Assembly (NCBI GenBank): GCA_018136815.1
Contig: CM030936.1
Location: 2,287,131 to 2,351,130 of the forward strand
Direction of reading: 5' to 3'
Length of the DNA: 64,000 nt
Source: Isochrysis galbana
Lineage: Eukaryota; Haptophyta; Isochrysidales; Isochrysidaceae
The position numbers were made by a program, and so were the translations under genes. Positions 53,141 through 63,565 of the stretch are shown one piece after another (position 1 is the first letter of the stretch; each line of letters starts with the position of its first letter). The notes under the pieces were generated by a model that was not told the DNA's origin, made no database searches, and saw only the letters and a list, made by a program, of their open reading frames with translations.

Positions 53141-53661
53141 CGCATGCCTTGCTGCGCAGCTAATTTTGCACATGGAAAGCTGCACATCGTGCACAACGAC
53201 TCGAGTTCCATGTCGTCACGTCAAGCAGCTCCCATTTTTCAGCCCTGAATAAAGTCTCTCCATTCGTGGCTTTGTTCTGCCTCTCGCTGGGTCGTCGAAC
53301 TATTCACCAAGGATGCGTCCTGCGCACGACCATTCTTTTTTATCTTTGTTTGGGCAACACGAGTTGTTGTAGCGCACGCAGCTCGTGCAAGCATTGATAC
53401 ATTCCCAACCTCTTGCCTCCGGTGCTAGAACACATCCAAATAGCCTGTCGCTGGCTGATAAATATTTGTATCCCGGCATCTGTGGGGGCAATGGTAGAGC
53501 ATGGATCATTCGTGGGCATGAACAATAATTGAAGTGATCAGCAGAGTTGCTACAGGCTTCACAGCCAACGATGCATCAGTGCGGTAGTGTGGAGAGCTGT
53601 GTTGTGGCGAGTGTAAGAATATGAGCATGTTGATTTGTCGCATTCATCCTAGATGATGCGC
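53141..53661. other. 3' flank of the chromodomain gene
   Basis: No gene recognised. The sequence 'aataaagtctc' at about 53249 could act as a polyadenylation signal. Confidence 0.3.
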
Positions 53662-53895
53662 GACTAAATTTATAGTTGGTCGCCATGGAGCGCGCCGCCG
53701 CTCCCCACCTCTCCTTCGGGCCCCACGCCGCGGGCGCCCCCCCAGTACCCATGGAACTGTCGCTGGCGAAGCGACGCGCGTCCGCCCGCAAAGGCCAGGC
53801 AGGTGAGCGCGACCCCAGTCGCGCCGGCACGGCCCGTGGCCCCGGCCACAACAGCCAAAAATAAAAATATTCTTGAAGGTGCCCGCTATGCTGCT
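53662..53895 (+). mobile_element. Retroposon head F (hairpin plus MERA start)
   Basis: A hairpin at 53662-53681 (GACTAAA, TTTATA, GTTGGTC with one mismatch) is followed by CGCC and an ATG opening MERAAAPHLSFGPHAAGAPP. This is close to the start at 49193. The sequence ends in 'aaatattcttgaaggtgccc', shared with 34381. Confidence 0.6.
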
Positions 53896-54787
53896 ACTGA
53901 CTCACACCCCTCCGGTATCGCACTCGCCATCGCCTATACCCCACACTCTCACACTCTCATCCCCGCTCCCGCTAGCTATCAACTATCGTTATAACGATAG
54001 GGTCATGGAGCGCGCCACGCTCCCCTCCTCTCTCTCCGCCCACCCCACCGCGCCGGCTGACCAAGTGATGGCCGACGTCATGCAACCGCAGCGTCCACTC
54101 CCAGAGCTCTCGCCCACCCAGGTGGCCGCGAGCCGCACCTCGCCACACGCACAGAGCCACGCACAGCACAGAAACAACCTCCACACAACACACCACATGC
54201 ACCAGCACAGCCACCCCACCAAGAAGCAAGAACGAAATGAGCCTCAGGGCCCATCCTCCCATAGGGAAAGCCTCCGGGCTGGGCCCCTACAACGCCGCGG
54301 CACTGACCTCTGACCTCTGACCTCGTGCGCAAGCACGAGGCGCAGACCCGGCCGGTCGGCAAGACCACCAACACATCACATGCTAAGCCCTGCAGCATCA
54401 GCTGCAGAACCCAGCAATACAAACCAATGAGGCCCACACTGGGTCAGTTGAGACCCAAGAGACAGCATGGGACTACACCAACCAGGCCGCGCACATCCCA
54501 CGCGCCCTCAAAGAGGCACAAGAGCCGCGACAGCGGCCGCACCCCCCACGAACAGCAACACATTCACATACGACAACAACAAGGCACCAGAGATGGTATG
54601 CCTTGCCAACTCGCAAAACGCAAAATGGAGGGAGCCGACAGGGGCCCCATCCCATGCACAACGTCACACCAAGCGCTCAGAAAACTGACCAAGAGACCCT
54701 CACCCCACGGGCACACGCCGACATGCGTTGCGCCCGAGCAGGTGGTCCACAGCTGCGCGTGGCCCCGCCGTCCCGCGCCACGCCGCA

Positions 54788-55824
54788 GCCATTGCATGTC
54801 CAGCTTGGCATGCAGTGGAAAGGGATTCAGAGCCTCTCCATTCATGGGAGGACGCTACTCGTAAACTTCATAATATACGGAACGCCAAGATATTGGCTGT
54901 CCACGTCCACCCCCCCGGCCTGGTTCATGGAGGCTATAGATTCTGATGTTCAAACCATACTATGGGATAGGTCCCCCCGACTACGGGCGGACGAACTGGG
55001 CTCCTCGCAAGAGGGTCGAAGATGGATAACCTTTCCGGCTTACCCGAGAGTGGGGGCTAATGAGAACGGGCCCCTACTAGGGGTCGGACTACTTCCTATG
55101 GTCGAACATACACGCGCACTTCAAGCGATATGGATAATCAGGTACCTAAATCCGTCATCGGCGGACTGGAAAACAGTCCTTGATCAATGGTATAGCCGCA
55201 CCCCCCTGGTAAGGGCGGCGGTCTTCTCAAAAGTAGATGCGCGAAGCCTCATGGTCAGCATTCGGGGAAACAACACGCTTCCGGCCTTTTGGAAGCAGGC
55301 ACTCGACAACTTCAGACGGGTTCAACTCCTTCGGGAAACAAGCACCCGGGAAGGGACCCAGGGCTCTCCTGTATGGCATAACCTCTTTCACAAGGCTCCA
55401 TCGGTACACCATTCACATAGGGCTAAATGGGAATCTCTACAGACAGTTATAGTTCATAATACCATCAACCCAGATACGGGGGACATATACACCACAGACG
55501 AATGTGCGGCATTCTTGCCGGACGGAGAAAGATGGATACGCCATAGAGGCAAATACGTATCGGTAGGCCCACTTCTCAAGTCGTGGGAGAAGATATCCGA
55601 ATGGTCTAGAGCAAGGCTTCTAGAAGCCACCGCTAACTATATGGACCTTCTTAGAAAGCATGCGACAACCCCACCCCCCGCTCCGGAGGAGCACGAACTA
55701 GCCCCGCAAGAAGATCCAGACGCACACGATCTAGGAGACCTTCTTGTGGACAAAGATCATAACTACTATTTGAACCGGAAGGGCGACTACCACGAAGTTA
55801 AGCTCAATGTAATGGGAGAACCCC
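54788..55824 (+). pseudogene. LINE post-RT region, first part
   Basis: About 345 open codons. Landmarks, in order, are PRYWLSTSTPPAWFMEAIDS, ILWDRSPRLRADELGSSQEG, the WIIRYLNP and VLDQWYSRTPLVRAAVFS blocks, and RKGDYHEVKLNVMGEPQ before the insertion. It is homologous to the minus-strand copy at 48352. No catalytic YxDD motif is included. Confidence 0.75.
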
Positions 55825-56051
55825 AGGCGGCTTGCCTTCATTTGGTCTCCTTTCCCTCAGGGTTTCTTCCCCTCCCGTGGGGACTCTGGCCGAGCAACAT
55901 CAAATACAAAAAAGCTCGGTCCTAGGACACCGGGCCTAGCTCACCATGAGGGCGCTCCTGTGAGCAAGGGGATGCATGGTTACTAGTGCGTGCCCCCGCC
56001 CTCGATGAAAATTCCAGCGGCCTCCTCGTCACGCATGACGTGGACCTCTCC

Positions 56052-56475
56052 TCACACTTGTCTTGAAAGGATCGTCTTCAATGAGTGCATCGGATGTATA
56101 CCGCACTCCTCGTGTGTCAGCTTGAACTTCTTTTCGATGTCGTAAAAGCTGTGGTACGGGTCAATGTACCCCTGCTTCTTTTCGAGCATGAGGTAATGCC
56201 TACCGGTCTTATCGATGGCGTAGGGATACGGAAAGTCGTTCGCTCCTGTCCGCAGGCCGCCGCTGGTGATCTGGTTCTCCTGCACGTGCAGGAGCTCAAG
56301 CGGGCGGCAGGCGGGCGCGAGAGCCTCGACGCCGCGGTCTCCGAGGCCGGTCTGCCCGAGTCGGAGCTCGCGGAGGGTGCGGGTGTCGCGCAGCAGCAGC
56401 GCGAGGCGTTGGGCGCCTTCGTCGCGGAGCGGGTTGTCGGCGAGGGTTCGACCGAGGGAGGCAAGGTACCAAAAT
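56052..56475 (-). pseudogene. Leucine-rich repeats fused in frame to giant-virus-type segment
   Basis: The minus frame starts with RI-type leucine-rich repeats (LADNPLRDEGAQRLALLL, LRELRLGQTGLGDRGVEALA, LELLHVQENQITSGGLR). Without a stop it passes into GANDFPYPYAIDKTGRHYLM and the same C-terminal end as the fragment at 47458. No ATG is evident and no intact partner domain is present. The two parts are unrelated families, so the junction was made by the element. It would give a chimeric transcript if expressed. Confidence 0.6.
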
Positions 56476-57139
56476 CACCGTTCGTTACCGACCAACACCG
56501 AGTCGTCTACGGGATGAGGTTCGACCCGTCGAACCGACCCGATGTTGTCCTCCTCGACGCCGCCCTCGACTCCAGATGGATCCTTAAGACTCGTAGCGTG
56601 TATGTCCATGTGTGTTTTGTGTGTGTTTCGTTACGGGTTTTACCTCGCACATAACGTTAGCGTCCGTGACGTCCACTCGACTTTCGTGACAAAGTGTAAC
56701 GCATGGATGCCGTGGTGGTGGCTGCTCCGCGATAGCCGTTCGCTCCGTTCGGCCCGCTCGACGATGGTGTCGCTCTTGGCGCGGAGGGCCGGGAGGGCGT
56801 CACTCACGAGCAGGACGCGAGCGCCGCACTCGGGAAGCTCGTCCAGCCCGTACTGCTCCAGGAGCTCGCTGACGAGTGGCAGCACCGGCATCCGTGCGAG
56901 GAGGCGAGCCCAGCGGCGGCCGGCGACCGACCGGGGACAGTGGTGAGAAGTGATCAGACCGCCCCCGCGTAAGCTCTGGAACTTCGAAGCCGGGTATACC
57001 CTCGGGCAGAGCCTACTATACCATATCAAATGCTTCCGTGGCTGTACACGCTATTCGCTGTCGGGGATCTGAAATCCCAGGAGCACCCCTCCCCCGGCTA
57101 CCCGGCGAAGGGTTTGAAGGCACCGCGCGTCGCCAACCA

Positions 57140-57660
57140 GCGTGCTCCTCCCCTCGGGCGCCTTTTTCTCGCTCGCTTGGCGCTCCCGGCTCACCGGCGG
57201 CCTCTGGCTCCGTGTGCATCGCGTGGTGCAGGTGTGTTTCTCCCTCCTCCCCCCCCCCCATCGACCCTCCCTCCCACGAAACAAGGCACCCCCCCCCGCT
57301 CTCGCAGGTAAGCGGGCTTTGCGGTGGCCGCCGCCGGCGTCGCGCTCGCCGTCGCGTGGGTGCCCCGAGGGCGCCACTTCTCGCACCCCCATCATACGCT
57401 CGGGGCCGTCCTGCTGCAGCCGCTCAACGCGCTCGTGCGCGGCCCGCCCGCCGCCCGCACCACACGTCGCGCCGTGTGGCGGGTCGCGCACAAGGGGACG
57501 GGCTACGCCGTGCTCGCCGTGGGCGTCTACCAGGCCCTCTCGGGGCGCGCCCTCTGCCGAGCCAAGGCGACGCCGTTATCGTCGCGTACGGGGTGCTCCT
57601 GGGCCTCTTCTTGGGGGTGCTCGCGGGGGGGGGGGGGGGAGGGGGGCTCATGGTAGGGTG
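57140..57660 (+). pseudogene. Cytochrome b561-like gene fragment with intron
   Basis: A first piece reads LTGGLWLRVHRVVQ, followed by a GT start at about 57231 and a pyrimidine-rich stretch to a 'cgcag' near 57307. The second piece reads VAWVPRGRHFSHPHHTLGAV, LLQPLNALVRG, then WRVAHKGTGYAVLAVGVYQA. The spaced His residues in membrane helices are the heme-ligand pattern of b561/DOMON-type electron carriers. After SGRAL the frame shifts by one base relative to the copy at 11100, and a G run follows, so it is a broken, captured fragment. N- and C-terminal parts are absent. Confidence 0.6.
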
Positions 57661-57744
57661 AGAGTCCCCACAGGAGGGGATTTCTTTTATACCGACGCAT
57701 CGCGTATTTGGAAACGAGGGGTACCAAATGAAGGCAAACGACCT

Positions 57745-58612
57745 CCATATCTACGAACGGATCAGCCCGCAGCTACTACCCAACGAGCTATACACTCCGC
57801 TGAAGTGGGGACGAGCGTACGACGGGCCAGCGGATACGGCGTATCCGATACCTCAGGAATACACACTCAAAGGCACGCATAAAACGCTAGAAGAGATAAA
57901 CGTCAAGGCCTTGACTAAAGCGTTCCTCGCTATGAGGAAACCGAAGGCACAAAAATCCACACTAAGATGGGAAAAGAGGTTACCTGTCCTCTCGGGGAAG
58001 TGGAAACAAGTATCGCAACTATACAAGTATAACTTTCTGACACCAAGGGACTCCTATATGCACTTCAAACACGTTTTACACAGGAGAATAGCTACGGCGA
58101 ATCGTTTTGCTGACGATCCAACATGTCGCTTTTGCGGCATAGCACCCGAGAGTTCCACGCATTTAGCCTCCTGTATCGCGACGGAGCCCGTTTTCGAATT
58201 CATAGAGGGACTTTTAGGGATTAACCTTAGGCCGGGATCTGAAGTAGCCCAGCGTCTTTTCTGCTATCAAGTGGATAGACCGCATCCCTCCTCGGGATAC
58301 TTAGGTATCCTGGCATGGAGGTATATCCTAACGGACTTCTATAACATACAATACGGTAACGCGGACGGGAGGTCCGCTAAGTCGATCTTAAGAGCGATCC
58401 TTGCGAGATACCACTTACTAGTAACGGCGAAAGTCGGATTCTTTCAGCGACTAAAGAAACAACGAGAAAATATGGGGCTACACGCCCCGAGCAACAAACA
58501 TATTAAGAAAATGATAAGCCCTCTCTACGCGGTGGATAAAGACTTCAACCTAGAAATATCGGAAGACCTCCGGCAGGCGGCGGGAGGTCTGGATATGCGC
58601 AACATCGCCTAG
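57745..58612 (+). pseudogene. LINE C-terminal region with CCHC-type knuckle
   Basis: About 290 codons continuing the interrupted LINE: HIYERISPQLLPNELYTPLK, WEKRLPVLSGKWKQVSQLYK, HFKHVLHRRIATANRF, the Cys/His knuckle at about 58125-58175, and a helical end to the stop. Open throughout, so the LINE copy is young or was functional when P1 inserted. Confidence 0.75.
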
Positions 58613-58964
58613 AGTAGTTTAACCTCTCTTAATAGAGACCCCAGCGGACAGCAAGAGGGACGCTAGGGGATATAAGAGAAGGAAATTCAAGCCGAGCCGG
58701 AGCAAAGGAGAAGCCATAGTCTCCCGCCCCCTTCTCTCCAACCCCTGGCCGAAGCAGCGCGCGCGGTCTCCCCGGAACCAGCTTCTCCGCTAAAGAGGGA
58801 ACTGGGGAAGGGGAAGGGGGTTGTTAGGGGTTAAGGGTGGGCGGTAGGGAGGTCCACAAGCACACTGCCTCATGTCGCACACGTAGCGGAGATTTTTAAG
58901 AAGATTTTTTTTTTCTCCTCGCCCTCGCAAGCGCGCGGATCCTCCTCCTCCTGCTCCTCCTGCT
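58613..58964. other. Probable 3' untranslated end of LINE derivative
   Basis: Purine-rich, with no gene. A T run at 58906-58916 may mark a junction with the next repeat. The exact 3' end was not determined. Confidence 0.35.
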
Positions 58965-59395
58965 TGTCGAACACGCGATGACTACAGGCTCGTAGGCAGA
59001 GGGCCGTTCGACCGAGCCGGCAGCTGACGCGGCCGTAAAAGAGTCGTTGTTGGTTGCGGGCGGGAAAATGTCAGAGAGGTCATGGATGGTAGGAGTAGTT
59101 GTCATTGTCTGCCATCGAGCGCTTCGAGCGAAGAGGTAGATAGACGGAGGTTCGGAGGATTGCGACGCGTGGCGTCGGAGAGTAGAGACGAGGCTAGCTA
59201 GCGAGCTAGGGGGAGAGAGAGAGAATGAGAATGAGAGCTTCTTAGGTCCAAGGTAGACACGAGGGGCTACAACGCGGGGACTCAAAAAGTTGCTGACCAA
59301 CAGAGACAGACAAACTAAACCAAACGGGGCGAAAACTAACCACACTTGGACGGACGACCGAGCGTCGGCACCAAGGCAACTTAGCAGCGCACGGA
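58965..59395 (-). repeat. Dispersed repeat R1, copy 2
   Basis: Colinear with 14187-14600. On the minus strand an ATG at about 59097 opens TTTPTIHDLSDIFPPATNND and SFTAASAAGSVERPSAYEP, the start of an unidentified element protein. Confidence 0.65.
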
Positions 59396-59414
59396 ATGCG
59401 ACAGAGGGCAAGCA

Positions 59415-59845
59415 ACCACACCAAGTTCCCCGCGTGGGCAGAGGCGGCAAGGATCGCCTTTTGCATGACTCCAAACTCGGCTTCGTGTGAGCGCGTCTTT
59501 TCTCTTTACTCTTTATTGGCCATTATGCTTGATCCCAATCGTTCATCGTCACTCGCCGATCAGATATAGGCGTCAATACTGTTGCGTTACAACAACATCA
59601 AAAGGGAGCAAGAGGCCGTGTGAGTGTGTGTTATGTGTTGTGCCCAAATTTACGAGTTATGTCGTTATTTCCGAAACTCGAAACTCTGCCTTACCCCTAA
59701 TTGCTACAAGAATACAAGAATGGCTACAAGTTTGGGCAAGAATTGCTACAAGAATGGCTACAAGTTTGGGCAGGCTGCCGCAAGAATCCCGCAAGTTTGG
59801 CCCGCAAGTTTGGGCGAGTTTCACTACAAGTATTGGCCTGGGCCT
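59415..59845 (+). pseudogene. hAT right half: transposase C-terminus and terminus
   Basis: The plus strand reads KFPAWAEAARIAFCMTPNSA, SCERVFSL and, after a frame disturbance, DPNRSSSLADQI and LLRYNNIKREQEAV before a stop. Repeated 'ctacaagtttgggca' motifs follow, and the end 'caagtattggcctgggccta' matches the terminal sequence of the hAT at 21050. The left half is replaced by repeat R1. Confidence 0.7.
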
Positions 59846-60444
59846 AGCCAAGAGGGCAGAGAGAGCGGAGAAAGGGGGGGCAGAGCGACGCGCTCGCGAC
59901 TCGCGACTCGCGAGTCAGCACAGAGAAGGGTGCCCCCCCCCGGTATCCTGGATCTTGGTACTGTTTTTGGTACTGTTTTTCTCTGTTTTTCTATGAATGC
60001 CAAAAACAGACTGTTTTTACTGTTTTTGGACGCCCCCCCACTGTTTCCCCCATCTAGGCACTAAAGTTCAGTTTTAGTCAGCAGAAGTTCGACTATTATT
60101 TATCTTGCGTACTTTACTAGCTTGTAGCTTGCAGTAGTAGTATGTAGCATATTTGAAGATACCAAAGAGACACCCGCCGAGAGCGGGCCGGTAGGAACCC
60201 CTCCGGCCCCTCTCTCTGCACTCGTCTCCCGCCACACCTGTCGCCCCTGCGCGCCGCCTCGACCCCCGCTCACCCTCTCTCTCCCTCCCTCCCTCTCTCT
60301 CCCTCCCCCCGTCTCTCCCTCTCTCCCTCCCCTTCCCCCTTCCCATCTCCCTCCACCCCTCTCTCTCTTCTCTCCCCCTCCCCTCCCCCCCTTTCTCTCT
60401 CTCTCTCAACTGGCATCTTGTGGCTCGCTGGCTCCGTCGCCGGT
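59846..60444. other. MITE-like end and CT-rich promoter of Psf3 gene
   Basis: 59945-60057 carries 'actgtttttggtactg' repeats ending in 'ccccatctagg', the CATCTAGG terminus of the MITE family seen at 939 and 13736; the left end was not found. From 60200 to 60410 the sequence is almost pure C/T, presumably the leader or promoter of the gene at 60445. Confidence 0.45.
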
Positions 60445-61828
60445 ATGGTCGACATAGGGGCGCTGCTTAGGGAGGAGCAGGCACGCTCGAGCCCGCCATC
60501 CGTCCCTCGCGTTCCACACCCACCCACAGCCTACCTGCATCCCGATCCACTAGCTGAACGACGCCTGTGCTGCACACCGGCACAGATCGTTTATGCAAGG
60601 CTGGAACATGATGCGGGGCCGGAGGTTACTTGGCTTGATCCCTCGTCTCATCCAAAGCGGCCGGTAAGCTTGGGATGCGATGCCTCTCCCAGTTGGCACA
60701 TGGCGTCGAGCCCACGCCAGCTCTAATTCGTTCGATTAAGCCCAACTGCTATCATGGGAGGGCTTCCTTATGGAGACCGGCGTAGTCCGCCCAGATTGGC
60801 ATGCATCACAGTATACTCGATACAGCACCTCAAGCTGCGGCGAGACCTGGTTGGCCCATTCAAATCTTCACCGCTTTTCGCCCTTGTTATCAGTTGGAAG
60901 CTCTACATAAGTTGGAGCTGCCCTTCTGGCTTGCCTCACGCCTGCACCTCAGCGACCATGTGACAATCGACTTGCCTGAAATGTAAGGGCAAGACTGAGA
61001 TAATCCTGATCAATGCAAGATGCCTCAAGCTTCCGACCGTGTACTATCTTTAATGCTTCCATGAATGCCCCACACCTGTCCATCATGAAACTCACTTGGG
61101 CTTCTCTTGTTGTTCCTTGACTTTGGTCGCGCTATCCCACAGGTTCGCCGATGGTCCGCGACGCGACATGGAGGCTGATGCGGCGCATATGAATTTGCGA
61201 GGTTGTTGTGACCACTATTTTGAAATAGGCAAGGACGTGGCCGAGCTCTTGGAAGGTGTGTCGCCCAGCTATACTGATAGCTTTCGACAGGGCTTGTTGC
61301 CAGATTATGGTCTGAATGTCAATACCGGTGGCTTCTCGCTGAGGCTCAACGACGTACACCACAAACTCAACTTCCGCAAACCTTGTCCCTTCCAGATCAC
61401 GACCTATTAGACCACTTGCAGCGCGCTTTCGTGAAGCGATTTCATGACATGCTTGGCCCTGCATTGTCTGCCACTTCAAAGGCACGTTCTGCACACACAC
61501 TTCCCATTTTGGCGAGCGCAAACGCGAATCGGGTGGGGCTCAGTCAAGACTTCTCTCGCCACTAGTGCATCAGCATTTGCAACCACTGGGTTGGGAGGAG
61601 CAAGGCATGCGCTCGCGCACGCAGGTCGTACTCAGCAACGTTCATCTCTCGTCGCCACAGGTGGATACCTCGTCACGGAAGAAAAACCTGACCATGGCAG
61701 AGCGGGTGCTCTTTGATGCGGGACAGCTCTCAAAGCGGGGATACGACAAGTGGAGGTTGGAGCGGAGCGTTAAACTAGAACCATCCAAATATGCCGCACG
61801 AAGGAAGCGAAAGGCTGGGCGTGGTTGA
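60445..61828 (+). CDS. PSF3: GINS complex subunit Psf3
   Basis: Five exons (60445-60663, 60894-60982, 61143-61255, 61396-61481, 61661-61828) join in frame to 224 residues, against about 216 in human Psf3. Three introns are GT-AG; the last must use a GC donor (AAG-GCACGT) to keep the frame. Landmarks: the start MVDIGALLREEQ; HKLELPFWLASRLHLSDHVT, the signature LELPLWLA block; FADGPRRDMEADAAHMNLRG, then DHYFEIGKDVAELLE; LLDHLQRAFVKRFHDMLG; and LTMAERVLFDAGQLSKRGYD ending in a Lys/Arg-rich tail. GINS joins Cdc45 and Mcm2-7 in the replicative helicase. The first exon is about 25 residues longer than usual, so a further small intron there is possible. Confidence 0.88.
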
Positions 61829-61988
61829 TTCCGTACTCATGCGGGAAAGGCCAAATCGATGCCTTAGGGTGTCGTGTGAGAATTTGTGAATGTTATTTAT
61901 TTTTATAATTATAATTAAAGCGCTCCCGCGCCATCAAAACACAAAACATGCCAAAAACCGCAGCACAAAAAAATGATACTAATAGATT
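61829..61988. other. 3' flank of Psf3 gene
   Basis: AT-rich, with 'ttatttttataattataatt' near 61895, consistent with a 3' untranslated region. Confidence 0.4.
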
Positions 61989-62309
61989 CTAGCTACAGGC
62001 TTGTTTCGCCAAGACCCCCCTTGGTCTGAAGGAACTTTTCCCACTCCCTGTGCAATGCAGCGCGGCGCCCGCTGGCACAGCCGTAGTCAGTATGACCTCC
62101 CCCGTCGCATGCAACTTCTCTCCACTTGAATGCACCACCCGTTCACAAGTTATGTTAATAGAATCACTGTGAATTACAAAGTTCTCCCACAGGGAGAGCC
62201 GCGACGAGGCGAAGAGACGCGCCATCGTCTTCGCCTCGTCGAGTCGGCCTAGGGAAGTGCCATCGGCATGTTGTATTCCGAATTTCGCTATAATAGTATT
62301 CCTGCCCAT
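61989..62309 (-). CDS. Hypothetical protein, 106 codons
   Basis: Minus frame from ATG at 62309: MGRNTIIAKFGIQHADGTSL, then EAKTMARLFASSRLSLWENF, ending QACS. Composition is protein-like and balanced, but no family is recognised. It converges on the Psf3 gene and could be the last exon of a longer gene upstream on the minus strand. Confidence 0.35.
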   Translation of the reverse strand: MGRNTIIAKFGIQHADGTSLGRLDEAKTMARLFASSRLSLWENFVIHSDSINITCERVVHSSGEKLHATGEVILTTAVPAGAALHCTGSGKSSFRPRGVLAKQACS

Positions 62310-63565
62310 CCGAAGGCTGTAGGCATGAATATTCGTGTAAGGTACGCGCTCACAATTACAATTGAACAGTTCCCCGTGTTGCCACTGACGCACAAGACAC
62401 ACAGATTCGGATTCCCCATGGTCTCAAGTCCAGGTTTGCAGGTTTTGGTCTCGAAATTTGCGATTCGAATTTTGTTTTTGCTGTTACTATAATTGTTGGC
62501 TCGTTTAAGGTAATAAACCGGCATGACTTCGACTTCTCGTTCTGCAGTCGCTCTGCGAGACTCTCTCTCTCTCTCTCTCTCCGTCCGCCTCTCCTCGGCC
62601 GACGGCAAGAAGATTCGTCCAAAACATTCTCCGGTCCCAAGATATCTCGTGGGGGGTCTCTCCGCGCTCCGCGAGGGAAAGGACGCGATCTCGCTCCGAG
62701 ATCGGCCTTGCGCCCTCCCACGCTGCCCCGCCGTGCCCTCGGTCCCTCGCCCCCCCCGCGGCAGGTTCTTTCCCTCGGCGTGCCGTCCGTCGCCTCCGGC
62801 CGTTATATTAATCCCCCCCCCCGCGCGCGAGGTTCTCTTCTCCCCCGCGCGCGGTTCGTTTCCTCCGGCCGTCGTTGTTCCCCCCCTCGCTTCGATTCCT
62901 CTCGCGGTTCCTTCGATGATTGCCTCCATCTCGTCCGTTCTTCTTCGCGATCCTCGCGGAGGGGGCACCGACGTTTAATGTTAGTTTCGTCGCGGTTTCG
63001 ATGAAAGAAAGGAAGAACGAATGGCACGCGCCTCGCGTCTCGCGTCTTGTTTCGTCGCCCCTTGCTCGTCGCTTGTCTAGAAGGTCTCTCCGCACATCGC
63101 CTTCTCCCCCCGCGCGAGTTTGGATCTCTCCTCGACCCTCCGCGTTGGCTTCAGCGGACGAGTTCCACTTTAACGATAGTTCGAACCCTTCGGTGGCGTA
63201 GTTGTGCGCTCTCTTTCCGTATATCTTCGCGCATGACGAGCGATCGCGACTTCAGCCTTCGCCGCGCGGGGAGGGGTTTGTTTATCGTATGATTCCGGAG
63301 TGTTTACGTTAGTTTTCCGAGCCCAAGGACTTTGGTTTTTGGTTTCTTGTGAGTGATTTTTGTAGCAACTTCGTCGAGTCCCACCGTGTTCCCAAGCGAG
63401 TCCCCCCGAGTTCCCGAGTCTATACCCCGAGTCAACGAGTCAATACAAGTCAAGCACGCGCCTGAGCCACCCCCAGTCGCCTGCCACCACCTCCCACAAG
63501 CCTCCTTCCGCACTTCCGCGCCCACCGTGCTCCGTGCGTGCGTCGTGCGTCGTGCGTCGATCACC
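62310..63565. other. CT-rich, CGAGTC-rich region upstream of partial gene
   Basis: Contains a short CT microsatellite (62560-62590), 'ctccgcgagggaaaggacg' motifs, and from 63370 to 63450 a cluster of 'cgagtc' words. A 151-codon frame from ATG at 62523 is Ser/Pro/Arg-rich and may be only compositional. This looks like a promoter or the leader of a retroelement. Confidence 0.3.

Larger units (their letters stand above)
55825..57744. mobile_element. Element P1 carrying several gene fragments (Pack-type-like)
   Basis: The ends are imperfect inverted repeats: left 'ggcggcttgccttcatttgg', right (reverse complement) 'ggtcgtttgccttcatttgg'. A shared subterminal 'tggggactct' preceded by C-rich sequence lies 30-70 bp inside each end. 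It interrupts a LINE ORF. Inside lie, on the minus strand, a giant-virus-type fragment and leucine-rich repeats, a further coding-like stretch (56700-56950), and on the plus strand a cytochrome b561 fragment with an intron. No transposase is seen. Relatives are at 11031 and 47298. Target duplication is uncertain (at most a few bp). Confidence 0.7.
53983..58612 (+). mobile_element. Internally deleted LINE derivative, copy 2, split by element P1
   Basis: It starts with a perfect hairpin CTATCG-TTATAA-CGATAG (53983-54000) and an ATG at 54005 (MERATLPSSLSAHPTAPADQ). The ORF1-like part passes by about 54790 into a post-RT region: GIQSLSIHGRTLLVNFIIYG, GLLPMVEHTRALQAIWIIRY, RGNNTLPAFWKQALDNFRRV, continuing to about 55824. 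Element P1 interrupts it there. The LINE resumes at 57745 and ends at the stop at 58612 with a zinc-knuckle segment CRFCGIAPESSTHLASC (C-x2-C-x8-H-x3-C) and GYLGILAWRYILTDFYNI. Endonuclease and the RT catalytic core are missing. Confidence 0.75.
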
